From Brevibacterium sp. (GTDB lineage Bacteria; Actinomycetota; Actinomycetes; Actinomycetales; Brevibacteriaceae), in assembly GCA_030457025.1 (NCBI GenBank), contig JAKDSA010000019.1, positions 1-46,213 of the forward strand: 46,213 bases of DNA. The letters are read 5' to 3'. The notes below the pieces were generated by a model. It did not search any database. It worked only from the letters and a program-made list of their open reading frames with translations, and was not told where the DNA came from. Each line of letters starts with the position of its first letter. Position 1 is the stretch's first letter. A program made the position numbers and the translations under genes. Shown here piece by piece: positions 17,752-26,065 of the stretch.

Positions 17752-17773
17752 ATTTCACACGGTTCGACAATCG

Positions 17774-19642
17774 TCACTCAGTAGGAGACTCCACGCCAAG
17801 CAGACTCAGGATTCGATCCAGATCAGTCTGGTTCGCAAATTCCACGCTCAGCTTGCCCTTCTTCTTTCCCACCGTGATGTTGACCTTAGTGTCCAAACGA
17901 TCACCAAGCCGCTCGGCAACCTCAATGAACTGAGGCGACACCCGCGACGTTGCACGTGAAACATTCACAGCATCACCACGGTTGAGCAATACCACAGCTT
18001 CCTCAGACGCACGCACTGAAAGGCCTTCGGCGACGATCCGCTGGGCAAGGACCTCCATATGCTCAGGCTCACGCAGCCCCAAGATCGCTCGAGCATGCCC
18101 TGCCGAAATCACGCCCGCAGCTACACGGCGTTGAACCAGAGGCGGCAATCGGAGAAGACGTAAAGTATTCGATATCTGTGGTCGCGATCGACCAATCCGT
18201 TCCGAAAGTTCTTCCTGCGTACAACCAAAGTCCTCAAGCAGCTGACCATAGGCCGCAGCTTCCTCCAAAGGATTCAGTTCTGCTCGGTGCAGGTTCTCCA
18301 GAAGGGCATCCCGCAGCATGTCGGTGTCATCGACATATCGGATAATCGCAGGAATCGTCGAAAGACCGGCGTCCTTTGTCGCCCGGAGACGACGTTCACC
18401 CATGATGAGTTCGAAGCGTTCCGGATCGCCGGGTTTCTGACGGACAACGACAGGTTGCAGCACACCGATCTCACGGATGCTGTGGACAAGCTCGCTCAGC
18501 TGGTCTTCATCGAAGAACGTGCGAGGCTGGCGAGGATTGGCCTCAATCAGTTCAACGTTGACCTCCCCGAATTCCGTATCGGGGATCGAGTCCACACCAG
18601 TGTTCTCGCCGTTTGCTTCGGGAGCCGACTGATCATCATCCTCGTCGGAAGCGGAGCTTGCAGAGGAAGCTGAAGAGCCCGAGACAGCTTCTACTTCTTC
18701 TGTAGTTTCGACATCGCCCGACTCTTGCTCGTCCTGTGCCTTGTCAAAGACTTCATGGCCCGATCGGTAGACCCCGGGATGGGTTTCCGAAACGTCATCG
18801 GCCTGGGGGGATTCTTGATCCGCCCGATCGACATCCGGATCGACAGTGGTGGCTCCCGTATCAGGTTCAGTGATTCCTACGGCGGGTGCGCCTACTGTTG
18901 AGCTGTTTTGGACCTCAAGGTCCTGTGTGGCTTCGGCAGGCTCACTCTCAGACGACGAAGCAGAAGACACACGAGTCGTTGCTTCGGTGGGTTTGACCGA
19001 TGGGCTCGAACCGTCTGGGGCGGCGTTCGTGCCCTTCCGGGACGACTCCTTGGCTTGCGACTTCGCTCCCACCAATTCTGGATCGGCCGAGTGCACATTC
19101 GTTGTCTTCGCCGCAGCCGATTTCGGCCCGGCTGCTTTCGCCGCAGCCGATTTGTTCGCTGCCGAGTTTGTCGGGGCTGCTTTCGCCGCGGCTGGTTTCG
19201 TGGTTGTCGGGGACATGCCAGCCGGCTTCTCCGTGGTGGTTTTGGTTCCAGGGGACTTGGGCTGTGCCCGTCCACTTTTCGCTGCATTGCCGGACGTGGA
19301 CTTTTTACTCGCGGCCTGAGGACCGCCCGACTTCGTCGAGGCTGATCCTGATGTGTTCTTCGAAGGAGCAGACCCTGAGTCGGGTGCGGACTGCTCCGGC
19401 GTCTTTGCAGCCGCGGACTCTGCTGTGGATCCGGATTTGGGCTTACGCCGGCGGGAAGACTGCATTGAGGCCGCGGGATCCGTACGAGCGGTACGAGGTG
19501 CCTTCGCCTCTTCCGCACTGTGATTGTTCTCTTCTGCTTCACCCCCGGAGAAGAAGACGTCCACCGGACGGTCGCTCGACGCCGAATCCGGGATCAGAGC
19601 GCCGAGCCCACGACCCAAACCACGCTTTCTGCGTTCAGCCAC
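17774..19642 (-). CDS. parB: Chromosome-partitioning protein ParB with a very long charged linker
   Basis: CTP-dependent clamp that loads at parS and recruits SMC and ParA. The N-terminal ParA-contact motif (RRKRGLGRGLGALIP) opens the protein. About 325 low-complexity residues follow: roughly 50-215 rich in Lys/Ala/Ser/Pro, and 225-350 rich in Asp/Glu/Ser. The ParB core begins near residue 364 (NPRQPRTFF) with the CTP-binding motifs GERRLRA (about 415) and ENLHRAELNPLEEA (about 449). The helix-turn-helix (TQEELSERIGRSRPQISNTLRLL) and a C-terminal dimer domain complete it. At 622 aa it is nearly twice the usual 300-350. The start overlaps the parA stop by 8 bases. A parS-like sequence lies inside the gene. 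The identity is certain; the role of the linker is unknown. Confidence 0.97.
   Translation of the reverse strand: MAERRKRGLGRGLGALIPDSASSDRPVDVFFSGGEAEENNHSAEEAKAPRTARTDPAASMQSSRRRKPKSGSTAESAAAKTPEQSAPDSGSAPSKNTSGSASTKSGGPQAASKKSTSGNAAKSGRAQPKSPGTKTTTEKPAGMSPTTTKPAAAKAAPTNSAANKSAAAKAAGPKSAAAKTTNVHSADPELVGAKSQAKESSRKGTNAAPDGSSPSVKPTEATTRVSSASSSESEPAEATQDLEVQNSSTVGAPAVGITEPDTGATTVDPDVDRADQESPQADDVSETHPGVYRSGHEVFDKAQDEQESGDVETTEEVEAVSGSSASSASSASDEDDDQSAPEANGENTGVDSIPDTEFGEVNVELIEANPRQPRTFFDEDQLSELVHSIREIGVLQPVVVRQKPGDPERFELIMGERRLRATKDAGLSTIPAIIRYVDDTDMLRDALLENLHRAELNPLEEAAAYGQLLEDFGCTQEELSERIGRSRPQISNTLRLLRLPPLVQRRVAAGVISAGHARAILGLREPEHMEVLAQRIVAEGLSVRASEEAVVLLNRGDAVNVSRATSRVSPQFIEVAERLGDRLDTKVNITVGKKKGKLSVEFANQTDLDRILSLLGVESPTE
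17948..17963. other. parS-like site 13, inside parB
   Basis: CGTTGCACGTGAAACA: 14 of 16 matches to the consensus (15 if the fifth base is free, as in the Bacillus consensus). It lies in the C-terminal coding part of parB. Confidence 0.78.
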
Positions 19643-20531
19643 GATTTACTCCTCGTTGTGCAATTTCTTCGGCTGCTTCCCGATAGGACAAAGCGCCACT
19701 GGAATGGGGGTCGTACGAAATGACGGTCTGCCCATAGCTCGGAGCCTCCGAAATGCGCACGGAGCGTGGAATCGAGGATGACAGAACCTGGTCGGGGAAA
19801 TGAGAGCGAACGTCATCTGCGACCTGAGCGCTGAGGTTGGTCCGGCCGTCGTACATCGTCAGCAGAATCGTGCTGATCGACAGTTTGGGGTTGAGATGCT
19901 TCTGGATGAGCTGAATGTTCTTCAGCAGTTGACTCAATCCCTCAAGAGCATAGTATTCACACTGAATCGGGATGAGAACCTCACGCGCCGCAACGAACGC
20001 GTTGACTGTCAGCAGTCCCAAGCTCGGCGGACAGTCCACGATCACGTAATCCACACGATGTCCCGCTGCGGACTCTTCATCAAGATAAGCAGCCAGAGAT
20101 CTCTGAAGACGCTGTTCACGAGCGACAAGTGACACCAGCTCGATCTCGGCTCCGGCCAAATCAATCGTCGCAGGAACACACTTGAGAGTGTCGAAATCCG
20201 GGCATTGGGCAACTGCCTCACGCATGGGAACGTCGTCGATGATCACGTCGTAGATGCTGGTGACTTCGGAATAGTGGTCAATACCCAGAGCGGTACTTGC
20301 ATTGCCCTGAGGATCAATGTCGATCAGCAGAACGTTGAGGTTCTGATTGGCCAACGCGGCGGCGATATTCACGGCAGTGGTCGTCTTCCCGACGCCGCCC
20401 TTCTGGTTGGCGACCGTGAAGACCCGAGTGGAGTCGGGTTGTGGAAAACTCGCTTGGGACAGACGATCGGCGCGACGATTGTCGCGCGCGATAGCAGCAC
20501 CTATGGGAGACGACTCGTCCATGATCGGCAT
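19635..20531 (-). CDS. parA: Chromosome-partitioning ATPase ParA
   Basis: Walker-type DNA-binding ATPase that moves ParB-parS complexes. The deviant Walker A ANQKGGVGKTTTAVNIAAAL (about residues 41-60) with the signature lysine, the DIDPQGNAST motif, the Walker B VIVDCPPSLGLLTVNA and the C-terminal YREAAEEIAQR helix are all present. I chose the ATG at 20531 (298 aa) because GGAG lies 8 bases upstream. In-frame GTG 20561 and ATG 20552 exist but lack a ribosome site. The N-terminal tail before the ATPase core is about 35 aa. It overlaps parB by 8 bases, so the two are coupled. Confidence 0.96.
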   Translation of the reverse strand: MPIMDESSPIGAAIARDNRRADRLSQASFPQPDSTRVFTVANQKGGVGKTTTAVNIAAALANQNLNVLLIDIDPQGNASTALGIDHYSEVTSIYDVIIDDVPMREAVAQCPDFDTLKCVPATIDLAGAEIELVSLVAREQRLQRSLAAYLDEESAAGHRVDYVIVDCPPSLGLLTVNAFVAAREVLIPIQCEYYALEGLSQLLKNIQLIQKHLNPKLSISTILLTMYDGRTNLSAQVADDVRSHFPDQVLSSSIPRSVRISEAPSYGQTVISYDPHSSGALSYREAAEEIAQRGVNRG

Positions 20532-20597
20532 TCGGCGCACTCCATCATCCATTGGTTTCACAAAGCTATACTCAGCCTAGACCAAATCTACTTCGTA

Positions 20598-21236
20598 CTA
20601 TTTCTTGGCTATCTCGACGACACGGCTGGGGACATCGAGTATTCCACCGTCGATGACGTGAATCGTCGGCTGGGTCAGTCGATACCGTTTCAACAGCTTC
20701 TTCGTCTTCGCCAATTCAGCTTCGACCGAGGCACCCTTGAGCGCGAGGATCCGCCCGTCAGGACCCATCACTTCGTGGGTCCATTCGATGAGAGTCGTCA
20801 TCGCTTTGACCGCGCGAGCGGTCACAACGGTGAACATCTCCTCATCAACGAGTTCCTCAACCCGAGCGCGGACGATGCGCACGTTGTCCAGTCCCAGATC
20901 GTCGATGACCATCTTCAGCCATTCGACCCGACGCTCCATCGGCTCGATGAGGACGACCTGTGCTTGAGGACGAAGCAGAGCAATCGGAATCCCGGGCAGA
21001 CCAGCCCCGCTGCCGACGTCGCCGACGACATCGCTGTCGTCAATGAACTCGGCGACGACAGCACAGTTGAGGATGTGCCTGGTCCAGAGTCTGTCGATCT
21101 CACGCGGACCGATCAGTCCCCATTCGATGCCGGTGGTCGCCAGATGCTGGGCATACCGGACAGCCGCGGGGTAGGCAGCTCCGAAGTACTCTTCGGTGCC
21201 TGCTGGGGGAACTTCGAGAGCGGAAAGGTCAGTCAT
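20598..21236 (-). CDS. rsmG: 16S rRNA (guanine527-N7)-methyltransferase RsmG (GidB)
   Basis: SAM-dependent methylation of G527 in 16S rRNA; loss gives low-level streptomycin resistance in other bacteria. It is 212 aa from ATG 21236. The SAM loop is VVGDVGSGAGLPGIPIAL (about residues 70-88), followed by LIEPMERRVEWLKMVIDDLGLDNV and VTARAVKAMTTLIEW. The start overlaps the jag stop by 8 bases (ATGACTGA). It lies between jag and parA as in most actinobacteria. Confidence 0.96.
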   Translation of the reverse strand: MTDLSALEVPPAGTEEYFGAAYPAAVRYAQHLATTGIEWGLIGPREIDRLWTRHILNCAVVAEFIDDSDVVGDVGSGAGLPGIPIALLRPQAQVVLIEPMERRVEWLKMVIDDLGLDNVRIVRARVEELVDEEMFTVVTARAVKAMTTLIEWTHEVMGPDGRILALKGASVEAELAKTKKLLKRYRLTQPTIHVIDGGILDVPSRVVEIAKK

Positions 21237-21810
21237 GGGCCGGACGGACGAGCACATGCCGGCCGTCACCCTCGCCTTCGGACTCCGACACCAATCCAGC
21301 CTGAGCAACCTGATCGTGGATGATCTTGCGTTCAAAGCTGTTCATCGGCTTGAAAGCGAACTCTTCGCCTGATGCCTTGACATCCTCGATTGCTCGCTGA
21401 GCCTTCTTGATGAGCTCGTCGCGACGACTATTGCGGAAACCGTCGATGTCGAGCATCAGCCAGGATCGCTGCCCGGTGCTCGTCTGGACAGCCAGACGGC
21501 TGAGTTCCTGCAGAGCACCGAGGGTCTTGCCATCCCGACCGACCAAAGTGCGAAGGTTGGAATCTGCCTCATCCTCGCAGACGACAGACAGCTGAGCACG
21601 TCCATCCCCGACGTCGATGTCGATGTCGCCATCGATGTCAGCGAGGTCCATCAGCTCTTCGAGGTAGTCCGCTGCGATCTCTCCCTCTTCTTCGAGGAGC
21701 TCGGCTCTCGTCGGCTTCGCAGTTTTATCGGCACCGTTGTCTGCGGCACCCGCGTCGACAGTCGTGTCGACATTCTCATCGACAGTCGTGTCGACATTCT
21801 CTTCAGTCAT
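21229..21810 (-). CDS. jag: Jag/KhpB RNA-binding protein (KH and R3H domains)
   Basis: Single-stranded RNA-binding protein of 193 aa. The Jag-type KH domain has LVGRDGKTLGALQELSRLAV, and the R3H domain has MNSFERKIIHDQV. The acidic N terminus contains a perfect peptide duplication (ENVDTTVD twice) encoded by a 24-base tandem repeat. The start has GAGGAAG upstream. It lies 9 bases after yidC and overlaps rsmG. KhpB homologues affect cell-division gene expression in firmicutes; its role in actinobacteria is less clear. Confidence 0.94.
   Translation of the reverse strand: MTEENVDTTVDENVDTTVDAGAADNGADKTAKPTRAELLEEEGEIAADYLEELMDLADIDGDIDIDVGDGRAQLSVVCEDEADSNLRTLVGRDGKTLGALQELSRLAVQTSTGQRSWLMLDIDGFRNSRRDELIKKAQRAIEDVKASGEEFAFKPMNSFERKIIHDQVAQAGLVSESEGEGDGRHVLVRPAHD
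21755..21802. repeat. Two tandem 24-base units at the start of jag
   Basis: Units 21755-21778 and 21779-21802 differ only in the last base and encode the doubled ENVDTTVD peptide. This is a recent in-frame duplication prone to slippage. Confidence 0.85.
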
Positions 21811-21819
21811 CGTTCTTCC

Positions 21820-22782
21820 TCAGCGCTTCTTGTTCTTCTTGCGGTTCTTACTCACCGGCTGCTGCCGTTGACGGCTCTGATTCGGGGCTTCTTCAACGGC
21901 TGTGTCGCTGCCGCCCTTGATCTCAGGCTGTGCAACGGGCTTGCCCTTGCGTGCCTTGCGCTCCAGCATCTCCTTCTCGGCTTTGGAGCCGGGGGCTGGC
22001 ATATTGCGGATGACCACGTGCTGCTGGCACATCGTCCACGTGTTCGAGACGAGCCAGTAGAAAAGAACGCCGAGCGGGAAGTAGAGACCACCGAAGCCGA
22101 AGACGACAGGCATCACGTAGAGGAGCATCTTCTGCGACTGCATCATCGGGTTCGCCATAGCCGACTCCGACATGTTCTTTGCCATCATCTGCTTCTGGGT
22201 GATGAACATCGTCGAGGCCATGATCACGATAAGCACGCCGGTCAGGAGTTTGACGCCGATTCCCGGTGTCTCCAAGAACGTCGCGGACAAGGAAATCCCG
22301 AAGACCGTGGACTGCTCGGCCTGTTGAGCCAGGGTCTGGGTGAAACCGCCGATGGCTCCGACCGACCCATCGGCTACCTTCGGCATGTTGTGGATAACAC
22401 GGAAGAGAGAGAAGAAGATCGGCATCTGCACAAGAAGGGGCAGACACGAGGCCCAGGGGCTGGTCTTGTTGTCGCGGAACAGACTCATCTGCTCTTCGGC
22501 CATGGCCTGACGCGAGTACTGATCCTTCTTGCCCTTGTACTTGGCCTGCAGGCGCTGAATCTGAGGCTGCAGCAGCTGCATCTTCCGCTGGGACTTGATC
22601 TGGTAGACGAACAGCGGAATCAGGATCGCACGGATCACCAGAGTCAGACCCGCGATCGACAGAACCCAGGTCCAACCATTGGCGGCCGGCAGACCGATCG
22701 CAGTGAAGATCTCGTGGAAGATCGCGAGGATCCAAGCAACTACCCACTGCAGCGGGTAGAGCAGCTTGTCCATCCAGTCCAT
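21820..22782 (-). CDS. yidC: Membrane protein insertase YidC
   Basis: Oxa1/Alb3-family insertase of 320 aa. It has five hydrophobic segments. The conserved positively charged groove residue sits in LTLVIRAILIPLFVYQIKSQRKM. A cytoplasmic coiled hairpin follows (LQPQIQRLQAKYKGKKDQYSRQAMAEEQMSLF), then SCLPLLVQMPIFFSLFRV, and a very basic C-terminal tail (SKNRKKNKKR) for ribosome contact. The ATG is preceded by GAGGAGT. It lies between yidD and jag in the conserved rpmH-rnpA-yidD-yidC-jag order. Confidence 0.97.
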   Translation of the reverse strand: MDWMDKLLYPLQWVVAWILAIFHEIFTAIGLPAANGWTWVLSIAGLTLVIRAILIPLFVYQIKSQRKMQLLQPQIQRLQAKYKGKKDQYSRQAMAEEQMSLFRDNKTSPWASCLPLLVQMPIFFSLFRVIHNMPKVADGSVGAIGGFTQTLAQQAEQSTVFGISLSATFLETPGIGVKLLTGVLIVIMASTMFITQKQMMAKNMSESAMANPMMQSQKMLLYVMPVVFGFGGLYFPLGVLFYWLVSNTWTMCQQHVVIRNMPAPGSKAEKEMLERKARKGKPVAQPEIKGGSDTAVEEAPNQSRQRQQPVSKNRKKNKKR

Positions 22783-22955
22783 TCAGTACTCCTCGTTACA
22801 ACGATTCTTCACGATCGTTCATTTTGCCATTGTTCTCGGTCGGTCGCGACACAGGATTCCCGGTCCCGCTCTCGTACTGGCCCTAGGCGTCAGCCTCCGT
22901 ACTGTTCGTGATGCACAGATGCGCTGAGCATCTGCGGTACACACATCGATGATCG

Positions 22956-23309
22956 TCAGCGGCCCTCATCGTCATGCATCGAAACGGAGCGGGCCTGGCG
23001 CGCTGAACCGGGAACATGGTCCACCCCGCCATGGGAAAAGGGATTGCATCGTAGTATTCGCCATCCAGTTAACACCATTCCCTTGAGAACTCCGTGTATC
23101 TCGAAGGCTTCTAGGCCGTACATCGAGCAGCTGGGATAGTACCGGCAGACCTGTCCGTACATCGGAGACACCACTGCACGATAGGCTCTGATGAACCACA
23201 CGAATGGTATGCGTGGCCCGACTCGGATCACCCACCAGACTGTGGGCCAGAAACCGGCCGGTCTGCGAGGCACCTCCGATGGGTGCTTCAGATCATGTTC
23301 GGCGTCCAC
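22956..23309 (-). CDS. yidD: Membrane protein insertion efficiency factor YidD
   Basis: Small amphipathic membrane-associated protein of 117 aa. It carries the family core RAYRAVVSPMYGQVCRYYPSCSMYGLEAFEIHGVLKGMVLTGWRILRCNPFSHGGVDHVP with the conserved cysteines. The GTG start lies inside the 3' end of rnpA (17-base overlap), suggesting coupling. A 173-base gap separates it from yidC. Confidence 0.94.
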   Translation of the reverse strand: MDAEHDLKHPSEVPRRPAGFWPTVWWVIRVGPRIPFVWFIRAYRAVVSPMYGQVCRYYPSCSMYGLEAFEIHGVLKGMVLTGWRILRCNPFSHGGVDHVPGSARQARSVSMHDDEGR

Positions 23310-23658
23310 GGCTGTCTAGCTTCTTCTGCGCCTTGTCCATCAGCATCGTGACCTCGGACTCAAGCTCTGCGAATTCCGCTTCGGCTGCATGCGGCAATGC
23401 TCTGACCACGAACAGAGCGCCGGGATCAAGCTCGTCCAGTCGGACTCGCATGATCTCTCGAAGGCGACGTTTCACTCGGTTTCGGCGAACGGCGTTTCCA
23501 ACAGCCTTGGATACGATGAAACCCACGCGCGCAGCGTGGGAATCATCACTATCTATCAGGCTGTGCGCCATCAAATGGTCCGAGCGCACGCGGACACCAG
23601 CTTTGAAGACTCTTCTGAAGTCGTCGCCGCTGCGTATCCGGTGAGCCGCGGTGATCAC
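23293..23658 (-). CDS. rnpA: Ribonuclease P protein component
   Basis: Protein subunit of RNase P, which trims the 5' leader of tRNAs. It is 121 aa, with FRRVFKAGVRVRSDHLMAH and the RNA-binding RNR motif AVGNAVRRNRVKRRLREIMR. The GTG start is 2 bases after the rpmH stop, an arrangement typical of the rpmH-rnpA operon. Confidence 0.96.
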   Translation of the reverse strand: MITAAHRIRSGDDFRRVFKAGVRVRSDHLMAHSLIDSDDSHAARVGFIVSKAVGNAVRRNRVKRRLREIMRVRLDELDPGALFVVRALPHAAEAEFAELESEVTMLMDKAQKKLDSRGRRT

Positions 23659-23660
23659 AC

Positions 23661-23798
23661 TTATGCCGAAACTTCGGCACGTCCCTTACGACGACGTGCG
23701 GCCAGGATCGAACGGCCCGCACGGGTGCGCATACGCAGACGGAAACCGTGCTTCTTGGCACGCTTGCGGTTATTGGGCTGGAAAGTACGCTTACTCAC
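23661..23798 (-). CDS. rpmH: 50S ribosomal protein L34
   Basis: I translated this 45-aa protein by hand: it begins [20 protein letters not shown], continues with [20 protein letters not shown] and ends AEVSA. This is the complete L34 family sequence. The GTG start has GGAG 7 bases upstream. It is the first gene of the leftward operon and is divergent from dnaA. Confidence 0.98.
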   Translation of the reverse strand: MSKRTFQPNNRKRAKKHGFRLRMRTRAGRSILAARRRKGRAEVSA

Positions 23799-24207
23799 TT
23801 CAAGTCTCCGATGTCTAGGTTGCGGTCGAACGACGGTGCGTTCTCACAAAAAACGGCGGTACAGGTCTCGACCGCCGAGCACTCCTGTGCATAAGAGCCA
23901 AAAGATATTCAAGATAATCGGATGAAGCCCGGTACACAGGACACTCCACCTTAGCGAAGGGCAAAGTTGCTGGTCAAACTCGATTCGGATGTTTCACGTC
24001 ACTGTCACCAACTGCCAGCCAAAATTCATCGTCTGCACATCCGCGGTCTTCCACAAGTAACAAGCGTGTAGTTTTCCACATAGTTATCCACCCGTGTGGA
24101 TGATTGCTGGGTTGACTCGCCAGTTCTCCACAAACTGTGGAAAACTATGTGGAAGTCATACACAGGTGTGGACCACGCCAAGAAAGAACGACGAAGACGG
24201 AGAAAGA
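23799..24207. other. Divergent rpmH/dnaA upstream region with a DnaA-box cluster
   Basis: 409 bases without a gene. The dnaA-proximal part holds DnaA-box-like 9-mers: TTTTCCACA 24072-24080, TTATCCACC 24084-24092, TGTGGATGA 24095-24103, TTCTCCACA 24124-24132 and TGTGGAAAA 24136-24144, each one base from TTATCCACA on one strand. TAGTTTTCCACA (24069-24080) and TGTGGAAAACTA (24136-24147) form a 12-bp inverted repeat. The cluster probably serves dnaA autoregulation and/or part of the origin. The promoters of both genes must lie here, but I could not identify them with confidence. Confidence 0.8.
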
Positions 24208-25848
24208 TTGACAGTGTCGAATTCCAAAAATGAGCTCATCAGCCAATGGCGGACGGTGGTCTCGACCCTGGATCAGGACGCCAGTCTGACCGCCCATCAG
24301 AAGGGCTTCCTCTCCCTGGCTGTGCCCAGAGCTCTCGTCGACAACGCGCTGGTCCTTCTCGCGGTCCGTGATGAGCACACCCGCAGGACCATTGAGACAC
24401 GCCTTCTCGGGCCTCTGACCGCGGAGTTCTCCCATGTTCTTGGCTTCGAAGTGACGTTCGGCTTCGTCGTCGATCCGGAACTCGACGTACCGATCAGGTT
24501 CGAAGATCTCATCGGCGAGCCCACACCAGGCTCACCGATCGAAATCGATCCGGAGACCTCCACCTCGGCGATGGGATCCACTGGATCACCGGCCAATGCA
24601 CCATCGCAGGCCCCAGCGCCTGAGGCTCAGATCCCTGCCCCCTACAACCGTGCACCCCACCCACAGCCGCAGGCACCCAGGTACGATGCCTCCGGGCCGG
24701 CACCCGGCAACGGGGCGCCTGCGGAAAGAACGGCGCGAGAGATGAAGATCGCCGAGGCGACCGCCGCCCAGTCCGTTCCACCGGTCGAGGTTCCCGGCGT
24801 CGCCCAGCTCAACCCGAAATACACCTTCGACACGTTCGTCATCGGCGCATCCAACCGCTTCGCTCATGCAGCGGCATTCGCCGTGGCCGAGGCACCAGCC
24901 AAGGCCTACAACCCGCTGTTCATCTACGGCGATTCGGGTCTGGGCAAGACACACCTCCTGCATGCGATCGGCTACTACGCGACGCAGCTGTTCCCCGAGA
25001 TCCGAGTGAAATACGTCTCGAGCGAAGAGTTCGTCAACGATTTCATCAATACAATCGGCTCGTCGAAGACCTCGAACTCTCTGCGCCCGGCGTTCCAGCG
25101 TCGCTACCGTGAAGTCGACATCCTGATGATTGATGACATCCAGTTCCTGCAGGGCAAGGATGCGACGGTCGAGGAGTTCTTCCACACTTTCAATGCTCTG
25201 CACAATGAGGTGAAACAGGTCGTCATCACCTCCGACCAACCGCCGAAGAAGCTCAAGGGCTTCGAAGAACGGTTGCGCTCACGCTTCGAATGGGGCCTCC
25301 TGACCGATGTCCAGCCACCGGACATGGAGACGCGCTTCGCAATTCTGCGTCGCAAGGCAGCCGGCGAGCAGCTCGACGTTCCCAATGACGTCCTCGAATA
25401 CATCGCCTCGCGGATCTCGTCGAACATCCGTGAACTCGAGGGCGCGCTGATTCGCGTCACCGCCTTCGCGAACCTCAACGATCAGCAGGTCGACGTCAGT
25501 CTGGCCGAGACCGTCCTCAAGGACTTCATCACCGAGGACGACACCCCGGCCATCTCCGCCGCCGACATCATGGGCCAGACCGCCGCCTACTTCAGCCTCA
25601 CGCTCGATGATCTGTGCGGCACGTCCCGCTCTCGGACCCTGACCACCGCTCGTCAGATCGCCATGTATCTGTGCCGTGAGCTCACGGAGCTGTCGCTGCC
25701 GAAGATCGGTCAGGCCTTCGGCGGGCGCGACCACACCACCGTGATGCATGCGAACAAGAAGATTCGAACTCAGATGGCTGAGCGACGGGCGGTCTACACT
25801 CAGGTCACCGAATTAACAAACCGCATTAAACAGCAACATCGCCTATAG
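24208..25848 (+). CDS. dnaA: Chromosomal replication initiator DnaA
   Basis: AAA+ initiator that binds DnaA boxes and melts the origin. It is 546 aa from TTG 24208, which has GGAG five bases upstream; GTG 24214 is an alternative, and the open frame further upstream has no ribosome site and overlaps the box cluster. Domain I is [16 protein letters not shown] onward, and domain II is a Pro/Ala-rich linker (about residues 110-195). The AAA+ domain has Walker [15 protein letters not shown] (about 241) and Walker [14 protein letters not shown] (about 305). Domain IV ends with the DNA-binding signature [15 protein letters not shown] (about 504). Confidence 0.98.
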   Translation: MTVSNSKNELISQWRTVVSTLDQDASLTAHQKGFLSLAVPRALVDNALVLLAVRDEHTRRTIETRLLGPLTAEFSHVLGFEVTFGFVVDPELDVPIRFEDLIGEPTPGSPIEIDPETSTSAMGSTGSPANAPSQAPAPEAQIPAPYNRAPHPQPQAPRYDASGPAPGNGAPAERTAREMKIAEATAAQSVPPVEVPGVAQLNPKYTFDTFVIGASNRFAHAAAFAVAEAPAKAYNPLFIYGDSGLGKTHLLHAIGYYATQLFPEIRVKYVSSEEFVNDFINTIGSSKTSNSLRPAFQRRYREVDILMIDDIQFLQGKDATVEEFFHTFNALHNEVKQVVITSDQPPKKLKGFEERLRSRFEWGLLTDVQPPDMETRFAILRRKAAGEQLDVPNDVLEYIASRISSNIRELEGALIRVTAFANLNDQQVDVSLAETVLKDFITEDDTPAISAADIMGQTAAYFSLTLDDLCGTSRSRTLTTARQIAMYLCRELTELSLPKIGQAFGGRDHTTVMHANKKIRTQMAERRAVYTQVTELTNRIKQQHRL

Positions 25849-25865
25849 AACACGGTATACACATC

Positions 25866-25874
25866 TGTGGATAA
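25866..25874 (-). other. Consensus DnaA box
   Basis: TGTGGATAA is the exact reverse complement of TTATCCACA, located 18 bases after the dnaA stop. Confidence 0.88.
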
Positions 25875-26056
25875 CCATGGGGACAAACCGCGTAACCTGG
25901 GGATAGAATGGTGGATAACTCCACGAGGTGAGTGGACGGATGTGAACTACATGGATGTGCTTACCCAAGCGCCCACCGAAGGCTGCGTGAGCGTACACAG
26001 GGGATCCACACCCATGGGGATCGCTCAGCCCTTGATTACTCGGGCGTAACCGATAG

Positions 26057-26065
26057 TTGTCCACA
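26057..26065 (+). other. DnaA box, mycobacterial form
   Basis: TTGTCCACA, one base from the E. coli consensus, next to TACTCCACA (26066-26074) and an AT-rich stretch. Confidence 0.8.

Larger units (their letters stand above)
14734..17773. other. 3-kb gene-free region carrying a parS array (putative centromere)
   Basis: No open reading frame here has plausible codon use or recognisable homology on either strand, and the base composition looks less GC-rich than the flanking genes. Scattered through it are twelve copies, from exact to degenerate, of the ParB-binding palindrome (consensus TGTTTCACGTGAAACA), listed separately. Five contain the full 14-bp palindrome GTTTCACGTGAAAC. It lies directly downstream of parB, roughly 8-11 kb from oriC, which fits a ParABS centromere. 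The only other structure I found is the parB terminator at its right end. Confidence 0.85.

Noticed and set aside
20205-21323. Plus-strand frame of 372 codons across parA and rsmG
   Set aside because: It spans two well-supported minus-strand genes and has no recognisable domain; the reading is antisense.
21868-22911. Plus-strand frame of 347 codons over yidC
   Set aside because: His/Leu/Asp-rich shadow of yidC with no family similarity.
23991-24004. TGTTTCACGTCACT upstream of dnaA as a parS site
   Set aside because: Only the left half matches; the right half is lost, so ParB binding is unlikely.
24094-24207. N-terminal extension of dnaA
   Set aside because: This in-frame stretch covers the DnaA-box cluster, has no ribosome site, and lies before the conserved domain I start.
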